The notes: generated by a model from the sequence alone, not told the origin. 64,000 bases of DNA from Candidatus Poribacteria bacterium (GCA_003635195.1 PYIY01000068.1:17170-81169); one strand, 5' to 3'. Shown: positions 25,336 to 34,966, numbered from the stretch's first letter. Program-made: numbers and translations.

Positions 25336-26208
25336 CTAACGGAGTCGCCGATCTCCGAGTTTAATGATCGCGCCATTCTCTTGAGCGATGTACATATAGC
25401 CGAGTCCATCTAATGTTACACCCTCTTGCTCATCACCGGGTAAGAGGTATTTACTTAAAATTGTGCCTTCCCGATCCATCTTGACCAAGAGATTAGTTGT
25501 ATCGCTAATTAATACTAAAACATCGTCTTGAGAATCGTAAGCGAGTCCGGAAATGTCGATGAAGTTCATCTTGTAAGCGTTAATGATGGAGGCTTCTGAT
25601 GTTGCTGCTGTTTCGGTGCGGAGTGGTACAAGGACTTCACATACAACTGAGGGTTCAGCTTTCGTCTTAAGACTAAAGGATTGGTTGCCGACCCAAAATG
25701 TGCCGCCCTCTGGGTGTGAGGCATTGGGTACAAAAGCAATTGCCTCAATTCCCATGCCACCTTTTTTCAGAAGTTGCTCCCCTTTAAAGTCTCTGGCGAT
25801 TCTGAATTTTCTCTGCATCGCGAGCGTTTCCGGTTCAAGCTCTATGATGACTTCATCGTCTTCAACGGCTGCATACAGTAAACCCGTACTCGGGTCCATT
25901 GTGATGCCTTCAATGTCAAGTTCATTTAACCCTTTTGCTTGGATGAACATTCCCTGTAGGTTGACCTCATGGACGCTGCCTGAATCATCAGCGATAAACA
26001 GACTCCGCCGAACCGGGTGATAAGTAATCCCGGAGGGCTCTGCTATCTGTTTTTTTGTAATACTCCCTATCCAATTATAAGGGAGTGGTATCGGACGCGA
26101 CTCTGCCGTCTGTTGCGTTGCAGACTGCTCCATCTGCACCAAGAAGTAGACAAGGAGTCCACTAATACTTATGATTAAAATGACGAGGAGCACTCTTTTG
26201 TAAGACAT
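25336..26208 (-). CDS. SdiA-regulated-like propeller protein, membrane-anchored
   Basis: 290 aa. A hydrophobic helix (about 6-25) after M-S-Y-K-R anchors or exports the protein. The rest is a repeating beta-propeller: E-P-S-G-I-T-Y-H-P, L-F-I-A-D-D-S-G, D-I-E-G-I-T-M-D, L-L-Y-A-A-V-E-D-D, D-I-S-G-L-A-Y-D, Q-E-G-V-T-L-D. These D-x-E-G-I/S-G-L pieces are typical of SdiA-regulated (YjiK) proteins, whose role is unclear. It is divergent from the beta-gamma crystallin gene. Confidence 0.8.
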   Translation of the reverse strand: MSYKRVLLVILIISISGLLVYFLVQMEQSATQQTAESRPIPLPYNWIGSITKKQIAEPSGITYHPVRRSLFIADDSGSVHEVNLQGMFIQAKGLNELDIEGITMDPSTGLLYAAVEDDEVIIELEPETLAMQRKFRIARDFKGEQLLKKGGMGIEAIAFVPNASHPEGGTFWVGNQSFSLKTKAEPSVVCEVLVPLRTETAATSEASIINAYKMNFIDISGLAYDSQDDVLVLISDTTNLLVKMDREGTILSKYLLPGDEQEGVTLDGLGYMYIAQENGAIIKLGDRRLR

Positions 26209-26486
26209 CAGGGTTCCCCCACGTTCAATTTTAAATTTAAAAATATTTCACAAAACTGTGTATCTACTTTATCACATTTTTCCGAATGAATCAAGAAAAA
26301 ACGAAATTATCTGACTATTGAACGCCTTTGGCGTAGAAGTTGCTGAATCTTGACATCCAAGAAAAGTCTCGTTATAATGAACCTACGTAAACATTTCTTA
26401 CATGTTCGACGAATCAGGTGAACTGTGTTAAAAGTTATTGCTTGATTGGTTGATTTAGGCTATCTGCAGAAAATTTTACGTTTTCC

Positions 26487-26516
26487 TTGACAAACTGTCT
26501 CTGCGGGTGTTATTAT
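26487..26516 (+). promoter_or_regulatory. Sigma70-like promoter of the beta-gamma crystallin gene
   Basis: A perfect TTGACA (26487-26492), an 18-base spacer and TATTAT (26511-26516). It is the best -35 element seen in the window. Confidence 0.65.
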
Positions 26517-26520
26517 ATTT

Positions 26521-26544
26521 TAACTTGCAATTTATTGCAAGTTA
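26521..26544. promoter_or_regulatory. Perfect 10-bp inverted repeat at the transcription start (operator or mRNA hairpin)
   Basis: taacttgcaa, loop ttta, ttgcaagtta. The symmetry is exact. It lies 5-28 bases after the -10, so it either overlaps the start of transcription as an operator or forms a stem at the 5' end of the mRNA. Confidence 0.7.
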
Positions 26545-26567
26545 CGCCTGAAAACAAGGAGCGCGTT

Positions 26568-27983
26568 ATGACCAACATGCCGAGGCTTGTCGTTGAAGTC
26601 TTTGAACATGTAAATTTTCACGGACGCAAGTTGACATTAATCGAATCGGTACCGAATACGAGTGTGATCGGGGCTCAAGATATTATCTCTTCGATTAAGA
26701 TTTATAAAGGGCCGGGGTTCAACGCGTCGCCGAATTACAAAGCCATTTTTCACGAGCATGAGAACTATAAGGGGCGTCGATTGGTTCTCGCGCCTGGTTT
26801 TTATCCGAATATTCATGATATTCCGTATAACTTCGGAGATGCGATTACGGCTATCAGTTTTAGCCCATCGGCACACCCGACCCCACCTGAATATGGTGCC
26901 GTTCCCGTTATCATTGAAGTGTTTCGTGACGTAGACTATAGCGGTCAACGGAGCGTCATTATGCGCGATGTGAGTTCCATATTTGAGATCGGCATGAACG
27001 ATACAATTTCATCGCTCCGTATTCAGCGGGGGCCGAGTTTCCCATTCAGTGGATGCCATGTTATTTTTTATGAGCACGTAAATTTTGAAGGGCGACGCCT
27101 AAACTTGAGTTTGAACTCGCGAGAATTTCAATTGGGGCTTCGGAACCTCAGAACACTTCCACATTCGCAATCATTTTCCGACATTATTTCTTCCATAAAG
27201 ATTGTACCGTTAGGCGTATTCCGAGTGCTAATTGTTGTCGGCGATAATATGACAAGCGAGCCTGCAGTGCTGGAGTCGTTGACTTCAATTGAAGGGCTGG
27301 AGTTCCAATTTACAACTGTGCATATCAACGACAATCCTGAGAACCGCGGGGATCCGAACAATGCAGTCAAACTTTCAAGCGTTACGCTTTCAAACTATGA
27401 TATCATTTGGTTCACATGGTTTGCTACCGGGCATGACGGTGAATATTTCCTTGAAGATGCTGATCAGGCGATTCAAGAATTTGTCCGAAAAGGTGGGGTT
27501 GTCTGGGCTTCGGCAATGGACAACAATATTACACCCCCTGACGGTGTGCACTCTGGTGAACCACAATGGCGTGGGGATTGGTTACCAGTTAATCGACATC
27601 CAATTCGCGTAATTAATTCCAACGATGTCAATGTCAATGTTACTGATGATGGGCAGAAAACTGGCATGTTTACCTGGCCTCACAAAGTTAATGTGGATAC
27701 TTTGATAACTGACGATCATTGGGTGACAGATGATCGGAGTTACCGCAAATTGGCAGTCAGAGAGGATAATGGTGATGCTGTGAGTATTCAGCTGCAATGG
27801 GGTGAAGGTTATTACGTCGCTTTTGCCGTAGATACTCGTGATGCACATCGCACGACTATAGCAAAACCTCTCATCGAGAATGCACTCTGTTACTTAGCAA
27901 ACCTCGCGTGGCAGACATCTCCACGTCAACCGCTCAAAGGGCGATATCGAACAGCCCTCAGTGACGAGGAGATTTTCCGGTAA
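26568..27983 (+). CDS. Four beta-gamma crystallin motifs fused to an amidotransferase-like (ThuA-type) domain
   Basis: 471 aa from ATG 26568 (AAGGA upstream); no signal peptide. Four Greek-key motifs run from about 7 to 205: F-E-H-V-N-F-H-G-R, H-E-H-E-N-Y-K-G-R-R, F-R-D-V-D-Y-S-G-Q-R and Y-E-H-V-N-F-E-G-R-R, each ending in a calcium-type loop; only the third, N-D-T-I-S-S, fits the N/D-N/D-x-x-S/T-S rule fully. Residues about 210-465 (F-R-V-L-I-V-V-G-D-N, Y-D-I-I-W-F-T-W-F, F-V-R-K-G-G-V-V-W-A) look like a ThuA/class I amidotransferase-like fold. The combination is unusual. A role in Ca binding or stress is inference. Confidence 0.78.
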   Translation: MTNMPRLVVEVFEHVNFHGRKLTLIESVPNTSVIGAQDIISSIKIYKGPGFNASPNYKAIFHEHENYKGRRLVLAPGFYPNIHDIPYNFGDAITAISFSPSAHPTPPEYGAVPVIIEVFRDVDYSGQRSVIMRDVSSIFEIGMNDTISSLRIQRGPSFPFSGCHVIFYEHVNFEGRRLNLSLNSREFQLGLRNLRTLPHSQSFSDIISSIKIVPLGVFRVLIVVGDNMTSEPAVLESLTSIEGLEFQFTTVHINDNPENRGDPNNAVKLSSVTLSNYDIIWFTWFATGHDGEYFLEDADQAIQEFVRKGGVVWASAMDNNITPPDGVHSGEPQWRGDWLPVNRHPIRVINSNDVNVNVTDDGQKTGMFTWPHKVNVDTLITDDHWVTDDRSYRKLAVREDNGDAVSIQLQWGEGYYVAFAVDTRDAHRTTIAKPLIENALCYLANLAWQTSPRQPLKGRYRTALSDEEIFR

Positions 27984-28047
27984 AATTGTAGGCGTGCTTA
28001 AAAACGCGCGCCAATGTCTCCGTGCTATCATTCTATAGGAGAATTGA

Positions 28048-30084
28048 ATGCGTTTCATTGCTGTTATCGTCTTCTTAATTGTTGTAGCAGTCGCTGTTGG
28101 CTGGTTTGCCTTTGGAAAACTTGACAATTTTGGTCAGGACAATGTGATGAGATGGTCAACGTTTGTTCTGATTATCTTGCTCGCTATTTTAGCTGCCTTT
28201 GCTGCTGCAGTTATCCGCTACCGGATACCCAAAGCCGATGTCGCGCTTGTACGGACAGGTGGTGCCAAAGAGAAAATCAATATCACTAAAGGGCTTTGGG
28301 TTAACACCATTATCCATGAAATCAAAGAAATCTCGCTCAATACGATGCGGATTGAGGTAATTCGAGAAGGGACGGAGGCTTTAATTACTTATGACTTCAA
28401 CCGTGGCGATGTTGAAGTTGTTTTCTATCTTAAAGTTGAACCCAAAGAAGATGATGTTTTACGCGCCGCACAAGCCCTTGGTGATAAATCCATGACCCCG
28501 GAGACAGTCCGCGAACTCATTGAACCTAAACTTGAAGGCGCGTTGCGAAGTGTAGCTGCCGAAAGTGATATCCAAGACCTCCTCCAGAAACGCCAAGAGT
28601 TTGGCGATAAAGTACAAGAAGCATGTGGTGAGGATTTAGAAACCCAAAACGGCTTAACGCTTGAAACCGTCTCAATTATCCGCGTAGATCAGACCCCTGT
28701 TGACACGCTTGATGCCGAAAACCGGTTTGATGCTGTGGGTATTCGTGAAATTACGGAAATCACTGCTGATCAATATCGAGAAAAGGTAGATATAGAACAG
28801 CGGAAAGAGGTCGCTGTCGTTCAAATCGAAGTTGCCGCCCGTATAGAGAAGCTTGAAGCGGAACAAGAACAAGCGTGGGCAGAGTCCGACCAGCAGAAAA
28901 ATATCGCGATCTATGCTGCTGAACGGGAAGCGGAAACCCTCAAGTTCCAATTTGAGATGGAACAGAGCGTGCAAGAGCGTGAATATGAGATGAAGCAGGA
29001 GGTCGAGCGCGCACGTATCACACAAGAACAGGTCGTCCAAGAACGCGAAATTGAGATGAATCGGGATGTTGAAGTCGCCCGTGTCCAGCAGGAACAGATT
29101 GTCGCGGAACGTGAGATTGAAAAGAATCTCATCGTTGAGACACAACAGATTGAGCAATCTAAAGTCGTCCAGCTCGCTGAAATTGAGCAGTTCCTCACTG
29201 TCCAGCTACAGAAAATTGAGCAGGAGCAGGCGATTGAGGTGCGTGAAATAGAAAAAGTATTGACGGTAGAAAAAGCCCGTATTGCGCAGGAAGAGGGTGT
29301 GATGCTCCGCGATATTGAGCGTGAGTTAGTAGTTCAGACGCAACGTTTCGCTCAAGAACAACAGGTTCAGCAGCGCGAGATTGAGAAGAACCTCGTCGTT
29401 GAAACCGCACAGATTGACCAGATGCGACACGTGGAACTCGCTGAAATTGCTAAAATGCTGAATGTCGAGCAGTCTCGTATCGGACAGGAATTGCGCGTTG
29501 CCTTAACTGATGAAGACCGGAAGATTGAAGTTGCCAATAAACAGCAAGTGACGGCACTCGCGGAAAAAGAGAAGTTAGTTGCGGAAGCTGAACGTATGGG
29601 TGCGGAAGTGAATGTGACAGCCACGGAAGAGGTAATGTCGGCGGAGTGGCAGCGTGAAGTTGCAGTCATCGGTGCTGAAGCACAGGCACAACCGATTGAA
29701 CGTCTCGCGGATGCGGTGCTTGCCGAAGCCCGTGCGAAAGCACAGGGTGAAATGGCGGAATATGAAGCGCGGAATGTCGCTGAACAACGGGTCCTTGTCC
29801 AAGAGGCGATCTTAGAACTCATTAATGATGCCGATGATATTATCGAGCAGCTTATGAGGCCGGTTGAGAAAATCGATAGCATTAAGATTCTGGATATGGG
29901 AAGCAATGATGGACAAGGTGGAATCAACCGAAGCAGTATGGGGAGACTCGCGAACGCTTTGCTGGATACAGGGGCTATCTCTCCGATGCTCAAAGAACTG
30001 TTTAATTTTGCGGATGTAGATGCCCAACAAATTACAGACAAAATAGCTGAGTATTTGGCAGATCTTGTCAATCGTCCGAGTTAA
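28048..30084 (+). CDS. Flotillin-like SPFH/band 7 membrane protein with 22-residue repeats
   Basis: 678 aa. Two hydrophobic helices (about 3-22 and 36-58) precede an SPFH domain (about 60-220; P-K-A-D-V-A-L-V-R-T-G-G, V-E-V-V-F-Y-L-K-V). A very long charged coiled coil follows; residues 303-478 are eight consecutive units of exactly 22 residues, each with the pattern Q-x-x-V-x-x-R-E-I-E-x-x-x-x-V-E. The C-terminal part has V-N-V-T-A-T-E-E-V and Q-A-Q-P-I-E-R-L-A-D-A as in flotillins. Flotillins organise membrane microdomains. It starts 64 bp after the crystallin gene. Confidence 0.88.
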   Translation: MRFIAVIVFLIVVAVAVGWFAFGKLDNFGQDNVMRWSTFVLIILLAILAAFAAAVIRYRIPKADVALVRTGGAKEKINITKGLWVNTIIHEIKEISLNTMRIEVIREGTEALITYDFNRGDVEVVFYLKVEPKEDDVLRAAQALGDKSMTPETVRELIEPKLEGALRSVAAESDIQDLLQKRQEFGDKVQEACGEDLETQNGLTLETVSIIRVDQTPVDTLDAENRFDAVGIREITEITADQYREKVDIEQRKEVAVVQIEVAARIEKLEAEQEQAWAESDQQKNIAIYAAEREAETLKFQFEMEQSVQEREYEMKQEVERARITQEQVVQEREIEMNRDVEVARVQQEQIVAEREIEKNLIVETQQIEQSKVVQLAEIEQFLTVQLQKIEQEQAIEVREIEKVLTVEKARIAQEEGVMLRDIERELVVQTQRFAQEQQVQQREIEKNLVVETAQIDQMRHVELAEIAKMLNVEQSRIGQELRVALTDEDRKIEVANKQQVTALAEKEKLVAEAERMGAEVNVTATEEVMSAEWQREVAVIGAEAQAQPIERLADAVLAEARAKAQGEMAEYEARNVAEQRVLVQEAILELINDADDIIEQLMRPVEKIDSIKILDMGSNDGQGGINRSSMGRLANALLDTGAISPMLKELFNFADVDAQQITDKIAEYLADLVNRPS

Positions 30085-30167
30085 TTTTCTGGCTGTACTG
30101 ACGGTGTGAATTTGTTATAGAATCTTGGATGCGTCTTTTAACCGTGCCAGTCTATGTGAGGAAAAAC

Positions 30168-31466
30168 ATGCGACATGAAAGACGGCAAACATCAGCAAGA
30201 CGGTATAAAAGTCAACGGTGTCGTACCTGCCGCTCGAGTAATGGGAAACGTGTTTGTCCTGCCCTCAGCGGTATGTTAATCTGTCCAGAATGTTGTAGAG
30301 CCAAACGCGCAAAGATTCCTGGCTGCGATGCGAAATGCCGGTACTACGCGCCACTGGTTGTATCAAGCAGAGCCCGTAGGAAATCAGATTTTCCGATCCA
30401 TCGGTGTTTGATCAGTCGCTCTAAAGATACAGGTATGTTAATCGTGGTGGGCACTCGTAAACGCCCAGACGGAAACTTGAAAGCGATGTTTCTCTTGCTT
30501 GATCTATGGAAGAAAGGTATCCGAGACTGTTTTTTTGATGCCAACCTTTCGGAAAAACAGCTTGAGAAGGTTTCACAAAGAATCGCGAAGAGTTATAATC
30601 TCAGTGAACCGCTAGATCTGCACGACACAGATGAACCTGAGGAAGTTATTCGGGTACCGAAGGATACGCTTATTATTGAAGCGGATAACGCAATTCACCT
30701 TGATAAAGGTGTAAGTATAGTTGATCACGAAGAAGCCTCCGGTGGCAAAGCCATTGACAGCGCACCCGGTGCACGTGCGATCCATGAGATTTATATCCCT
30801 AAAACTGGAAAGTGGTATCTCTGGGCACGGGTCTTTTTTGAATATAGCAAAGACTCTTATTGGATCGGTATGGATGACGCGCAGGCAAAGCCGTGGGATA
30901 GGGACGGTGGTCCAGGTGCCATAAAAGTTTGGTCTGACCCTGATGATGAATCTAAGTGGGGTCGTTGGCTCTGGGATACTGCGTCAGAGGACACAACGGA
31001 TAACAAACCGAGCGACAAACCTGCTTTTTTTCATATCAAACGCGCTGGCTACTATCGCCTCTGGTCTAAAGGGCGGGAAGCCGGTTCACGCTTGGATCAG
31101 ATTTTGCTCACCCGCGCCCGAGATTTCAACACACAAACTGAGACAGAGGGCAAACCTCTGCCCCTAAGGTATTCACCACACCTCTACGAGCCGGCATCCC
31201 TACATGAATGTCAACAGCTCATTCGCCATGCTGTGCAGATCGCGACTGCTGTTAACACTGAAATACCTTGGGAATTCAAATACTGGATCCAGGATGTATG
31301 GGGCGACATCACTCAATTCCCTGAAACAGAGGGATCGCTCTACAAATGTCCGAAATGTGCAGCAGATCTGCCACAACAGACAATTGACCTCATTATACAG
31401 CATGCCCAATCTGATGATATTCAGTTCTACATCTTATGCCGGAAGTGTGGAGGCGAGTTTGATTAA
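30168..31466 (+). CDS. Zinc-ribbon protein with central carbohydrate-binding-like module
   Basis: 432 aa from ATG 30168 (GAGG six bases upstream). The N-terminus is basic and Cys-rich: C-R-T-C, V-C-P, I-C-P-E-C-C and C-D-A-K-C, enough for two zinc sites. The middle (about 150-320) reads I-I-E-A-D-N-A, G-K-W-Y-L-W-A-R-V, Y-W-I-G-M-D-D and A-G-Y-Y-R-L-W-S-K-G-R-E-A-G, like CBM35/malectin-type modules. The C-terminus has C-P-K-C and C-R-K-C (about 400-428), a zinc ribbon. No signal peptide, so a cytoplasmic sugar-binding-like fold is odd. Not recognised as a named family. Confidence 0.65.
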   Translation: MRHERRQTSARRYKSQRCRTCRSSNGKRVCPALSGMLICPECCRAKRAKIPGCDAKCRYYAPLVVSSRARRKSDFPIHRCLISRSKDTGMLIVVGTRKRPDGNLKAMFLLLDLWKKGIRDCFFDANLSEKQLEKVSQRIAKSYNLSEPLDLHDTDEPEEVIRVPKDTLIIEADNAIHLDKGVSIVDHEEASGGKAIDSAPGARAIHEIYIPKTGKWYLWARVFFEYSKDSYWIGMDDAQAKPWDRDGGPGAIKVWSDPDDESKWGRWLWDTASEDTTDNKPSDKPAFFHIKRAGYYRLWSKGREAGSRLDQILLTRARDFNTQTETEGKPLPLRYSPHLYEPASLHECQQLIRHAVQIATAVNTEIPWEFKYWIQDVWGDITQFPETEGSLYKCPKCAADLPQQTIDLIIQHAQSDDIQFYILCRKCGGEFD

Positions 31467-31527
31467 TTCGGTTGTCATCTTGTGTTGTGCCTTACATCTC
31501 GGATGCCTAAGAACGTTGCAGAGACTG

Positions 31528-33621
31528 ATGATTGGTATCGTCAGTTTACTCCTTTTTTCCCCGTTAAGCATTGCCGCTCCACCGAATCCTTATCTCTTTT
31601 TCGATGAAGACCCTATGACTGGAGAACTGGTACCCAAAGCACCTCAGAGTGGGATTGAGTTTCTTGAAGGGCTGGAGGGGTGTTGTTTCGCCAACGAACA
31701 AGGGGTCCTGCAGTCTGATGGTATAGAATACGTTCTTGCTTTGAAAATAGATTTCAGTGACATGCCCGGACGCAGAGAGGGCGCGGCGTTTGATAAGTAT
31801 CTCTTTGCAACAGAAGGCGTTTCCCTCAAAACATACTTTCGCGAAAATTCTTATGGGCAGATGGATGTTCAACCGGGTCCGATGGGAGGTGTTGTTCCGA
31901 AAGGCAACACTTGGATTCGCGCCAAAAAACCGATGACGTATTACGGTGAAGGCATCCGAATCTTGGAGCGTTATCGGGAATTAGTTCGTGAGGCTTGCGA
32001 AGGCGTAGATGAACTGGTTGATTTTTCGCAATATGATAGAGACAATGACGGCATCGTAGATCATGTCTTCCTCATCCACTCGGGTAATGATCAAGCGTCT
32101 ACTAATGTTATTAATTATGACATCCAATCGGTCCTGATACCTGGCGTTAACGCTGTTCACGATGGGGTTCGGGTCAATACTGCCGCGGTTGTTGCTGAAG
32201 AACCAGATTTTGAGCACCCACACTTAGGCATCTATTTTCATGAGTTCTTTCACGATTTTGGCGCGCCTGATGTTTATGGGGTCTTTAGGGGGCCACACGA
32301 CCATAAATGGGGACTGATGGGTGCGTTCGGCCCCTATCAAGGTCCTGAAGAGTTTGGGATCGGAAATGGCTTGGAACCGAGTCATATCATGGGATACCTC
32401 AAATGGGATTTTGATGCCAGACCTCAAAACGGCCGCCTCGGTTGGATCCAACCCGTTGAGATAACCCAAAACCAGAAAATTGATGTGCCGAGCTTTGAAC
32501 TCGGTCCCAAAACCAATAAACTTTTCAAAATTGATATCCACGCGTCAAGAAATCCAGCAGCTGGAGCAGCGAGGGAATTTTTTCTCATAGAAAATCGGAA
32601 TAAGACATCAGGGGCAACGTTTGATACCTATTTGCCGGAATCGGGTATCTTAATTTGGCACATCGATGAAACGCAGCCCTACCCGATTGGCACTTATGAT
32701 GCCTCGCATCAGATATGGCTTGAAGATCCAACAGATCCTGAGCACCTCGGTCTCTATCAACAGGACGGTGCTGATTTTATCGTTGTATCCTCAATAACCG
32801 ATGGTGCTGCTTATTCTTTAGATGACGGACATACAGCCTTTACACCTGGCACTGTACCGAACAGTAATGCGAACGATGGAACTGTTACGGGTATCTCAAT
32901 TACAAACATCGGAGCGGAAGGCTTAACGATCCCGATGCTGGTATCGTTTGGGGACACTTACGAGCCTAATGATACAATTGTAACAGCGTTTCCTATCACA
33001 TATGGTGAAACTTATGAGTCATTCATTTTCGATTCGACCGATGTTCGCGATGTTTATGAACTGGAAGTTGTCCGTGGGATTACTCTTTTAGTGACATTGG
33101 CTGATATTCCACCGAATAATAAATATCGTTTATCTCTCCATGCTGCGACCGGAGAAGTGTACGCTACTGGCGAAAATGCTACCGAGATCGCTGGATTGAA
33201 ACTCATCTATCAACCTGACAAAACAGATACGCTTTATATCGTTGTGGAATCGGAGGAAGGCTTCAGCAGTGTAGATTCTTACCGGTTGCGAGTAGAACAA
33301 CTTCAGTCGGACACCCTTGCCTTTGAGGATACGCGGGTATATCCGAATCCGCTGCGCCTCGCTGGTGAAACGATGACGTTCGCCTATCGGCTCTCTGCCT
33401 CCCAAATTGTCGATAACATTGATCTTGAGATATTCACATCTACGGGGGAACTTGTATATAAAGAAGCACACCAAAACGTTTTCTCACAAGGCAAATTCGA
33501 GTGGCACGGCGCGAATCTCAGGGGCGCGCCTGTTGCATCCGGCATCTATATTTATCGTATCTCCGCGAAACAGGCGGCATCCCTTATCCAAGAAATCGGG
33601 AAGTTCAGCGTTGTGAAGTAA
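31528..33621 (+). CDS. Secreted M6-type metalloprotease with FlgD/T9SS-like C-terminal domain
   Basis: About 697 aa. The open frame extends upstream into the previous gene, but a signal peptide (I-G-I-V-S-L-L-L-F-S-P) begins at ATG 31528; a TTG at 31516 would add a helpful Arg and is the alternative. Y-F-H-E-F-F-H-D-F-G-A-P-D at about 237-249 contains H-E-x-x-H and the third-ligand region of the M6 (immune inhibitor A-like) family. Before it, D-R-D-N-D-G-I-V-D-H. A pre-peptidase-like part follows (about 480-600), and the end (about 610-697) is V-Y-P-N-P to A-S-G-I-Y-I-Y-R-I, a FlgD-like/T9SS type A sorting-like domain. Confidence 0.88.
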   Translation: MIGIVSLLLFSPLSIAAPPNPYLFFDEDPMTGELVPKAPQSGIEFLEGLEGCCFANEQGVLQSDGIEYVLALKIDFSDMPGRREGAAFDKYLFATEGVSLKTYFRENSYGQMDVQPGPMGGVVPKGNTWIRAKKPMTYYGEGIRILERYRELVREACEGVDELVDFSQYDRDNDGIVDHVFLIHSGNDQASTNVINYDIQSVLIPGVNAVHDGVRVNTAAVVAEEPDFEHPHLGIYFHEFFHDFGAPDVYGVFRGPHDHKWGLMGAFGPYQGPEEFGIGNGLEPSHIMGYLKWDFDARPQNGRLGWIQPVEITQNQKIDVPSFELGPKTNKLFKIDIHASRNPAAGAAREFFLIENRNKTSGATFDTYLPESGILIWHIDETQPYPIGTYDASHQIWLEDPTDPEHLGLYQQDGADFIVVSSITDGAAYSLDDGHTAFTPGTVPNSNANDGTVTGISITNIGAEGLTIPMLVSFGDTYEPNDTIVTAFPITYGETYESFIFDSTDVRDVYELEVVRGITLLVTLADIPPNNKYRLSLHAATGEVYATGENATEIAGLKLIYQPDKTDTLYIVVESEEGFSSVDSYRLRVEQLQSDTLAFEDTRVYPNPLRLAGETMTFAYRLSASQIVDNIDLEIFTSTGELVYKEAHQNVFSQGKFEWHGANLRGAPVASGIYIYRISAKQAASLIQEIGKFSVVK

Positions 33622-33835
33622 GCACTACGAATTCTTCTGAGATATTTCTTGACTAAAAATTGTAGTTATGCTAATTTTAAAAATATATTCAGTTTTAGAC
33701 GCGCCATTTGGACTTTACTCCGGTGTTCTCAAAATCAGTTGTAAAACTAACGTACTGATCCGTTGAGTCCCCCGGGATGCGAAGCGAAAAGAACTTGCCA
33801 TTCGTTGAATGGTAACCAAGGAGGCAATATTATCA

Positions 33836-34888
33836 ATGAAACGGTTGAATAAAATCACAGCACTCAATTTCGTCTTACTATTTGCGCTCGCTTTTAGCGT
33901 TGCAGGTTGCGGTACTGCCCTCAGCAATTTGTCACCGATTCAACCTGTGCATAATATAGCGAAAGCGAAGATGGAACAGAGTGAGAAACCGAACGAAGAT
34001 GTGGTTGTTCCTGCTGTCCCTGCTGAGGCTATAGCGAAACCCGTGCTGGACAAATACGGTATGGAGACCGTCGGATTCTGGATCGGGAAAGCACGCGATG
34101 CGAATATGGAAGCGTTAACCTATATATTCGCATTCGATGAATATGCACACGCCACTGAAAAATGGAATGACTTCCTTAACGACTGGACCGAAGCCAAGAC
34201 ACAGATCGAATTTGGGACCGGCGAAGATAAGAAAATCGTTGATGTCATCATGATGTCCGACTACCCGCAACTGTTTGAGGTTCAGTCGAGACAGCCGATT
34301 CTCACGAAAACACAAGATGGGATTACAGTTTCTATCGCTTACTGGCGACGGCCGGATTTAGACCGAAAGTACAATCGCGGAAACGCATTTTCACCTTTTT
34401 ATGAAACCGAAGCACTTCACCAAGGCGACAAAACAGATGTGTTTTATGTGAAGATTACTAACAATCGGGACGAAAATATCATCTTTAATGTCAAAGACTG
34501 TCAGATCATTGATCAAGGCGAGAATCTCTATCACGGTCTGAATTACGAGGATTTGGATGAACGGCTTCTCTATATGGCACGTGCAACAGGACTTTATGTC
34601 AAAAATGGGATGGCAATTGCACGGCGAATTTTGATTGAGAAACGGATGAAGATCGTTGAAAAACAGGTGGGGGCACACCGGACAGGCGTGCCGCCCGGTG
34701 AAAGCGCAGAAGGTTTCTTACCGTTTGTACAAACCAAGTGGAATGCCGAAGAATTAAAGGTTATTTTACCGATTGAAAAGGCACCACCACCGGGGGCGGC
34801 ACAACGTTATCAGACCATAGAATTCAAGTTCCCTTTCACACATGATCGCGGGATTCGCGTTGCACAACCGTCGCCGAAACGTTATTAG
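33836..34888 (+). CDS. Putative lipoprotein, function unknown
   Basis: 350 aa from ATG 33836, with AAGGAGG upstream (11 bases spacing). The signal peptide ends in F-S-V-A-G-C, a lipobox with the Cys at about 25. The mature part is soluble, with M-E-T-V-G-F-W-I-G-K-A-R-D, F-E-V-Q-S-R-Q-P-I-L-T-K and V-F-Y-V-K-I-T-N-N-R-D-E-N. No known domain is recognised. A terminator hairpin follows at 34967. Confidence 0.75.
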   Translation: MKRLNKITALNFVLLFALAFSVAGCGTALSNLSPIQPVHNIAKAKMEQSEKPNEDVVVPAVPAEAIAKPVLDKYGMETVGFWIGKARDANMEALTYIFAFDEYAHATEKWNDFLNDWTEAKTQIEFGTGEDKKIVDVIMMSDYPQLFEVQSRQPILTKTQDGITVSIAYWRRPDLDRKYNRGNAFSPFYETEALHQGDKTDVFYVKITNNRDENIIFNVKDCQIIDQGENLYHGLNYEDLDERLLYMARATGLYVKNGMAIARRILIEKRMKIVEKQVGAHRTGVPPGESAEGFLPFVQTKWNAEELKVILPIEKAPPPGAAQRYQTIEFKFPFTHDRGIRVAQPSPKRY

Positions 34889-34966
34889 GTTGATTTGGGG
34901 CACATGCCCATAGTGTGCCAACTTCAGAGGTGCTGCACTACGCTGAAAAACGCCTCGCACATATTT

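Larger units (their letters stand above)
26209..26567. other. Divergent intergenic region (359 bp)
   Basis: No gene is seen. It is AT-rich in its left half. The right end holds the promoter at 26487-26516 and the perfect inverted repeat at 26521-26544, both belonging to the beta-gamma crystallin gene. Confidence 0.7.

Noticed and set aside
29367..30071. Long antisense open frame (234 codons) inside the flotillin-like gene
   Set aside because: The peptide is dominated by Ser/Ile/Arg, as expected from the complement of a Glu/Gln-rich coiled coil. No ribosome site.
31204..31527. Upstream extension of the M6 protease into the zinc-ribbon gene
   Set aside because: It overlaps a supported gene and would put the signal peptide in the middle of the protein.
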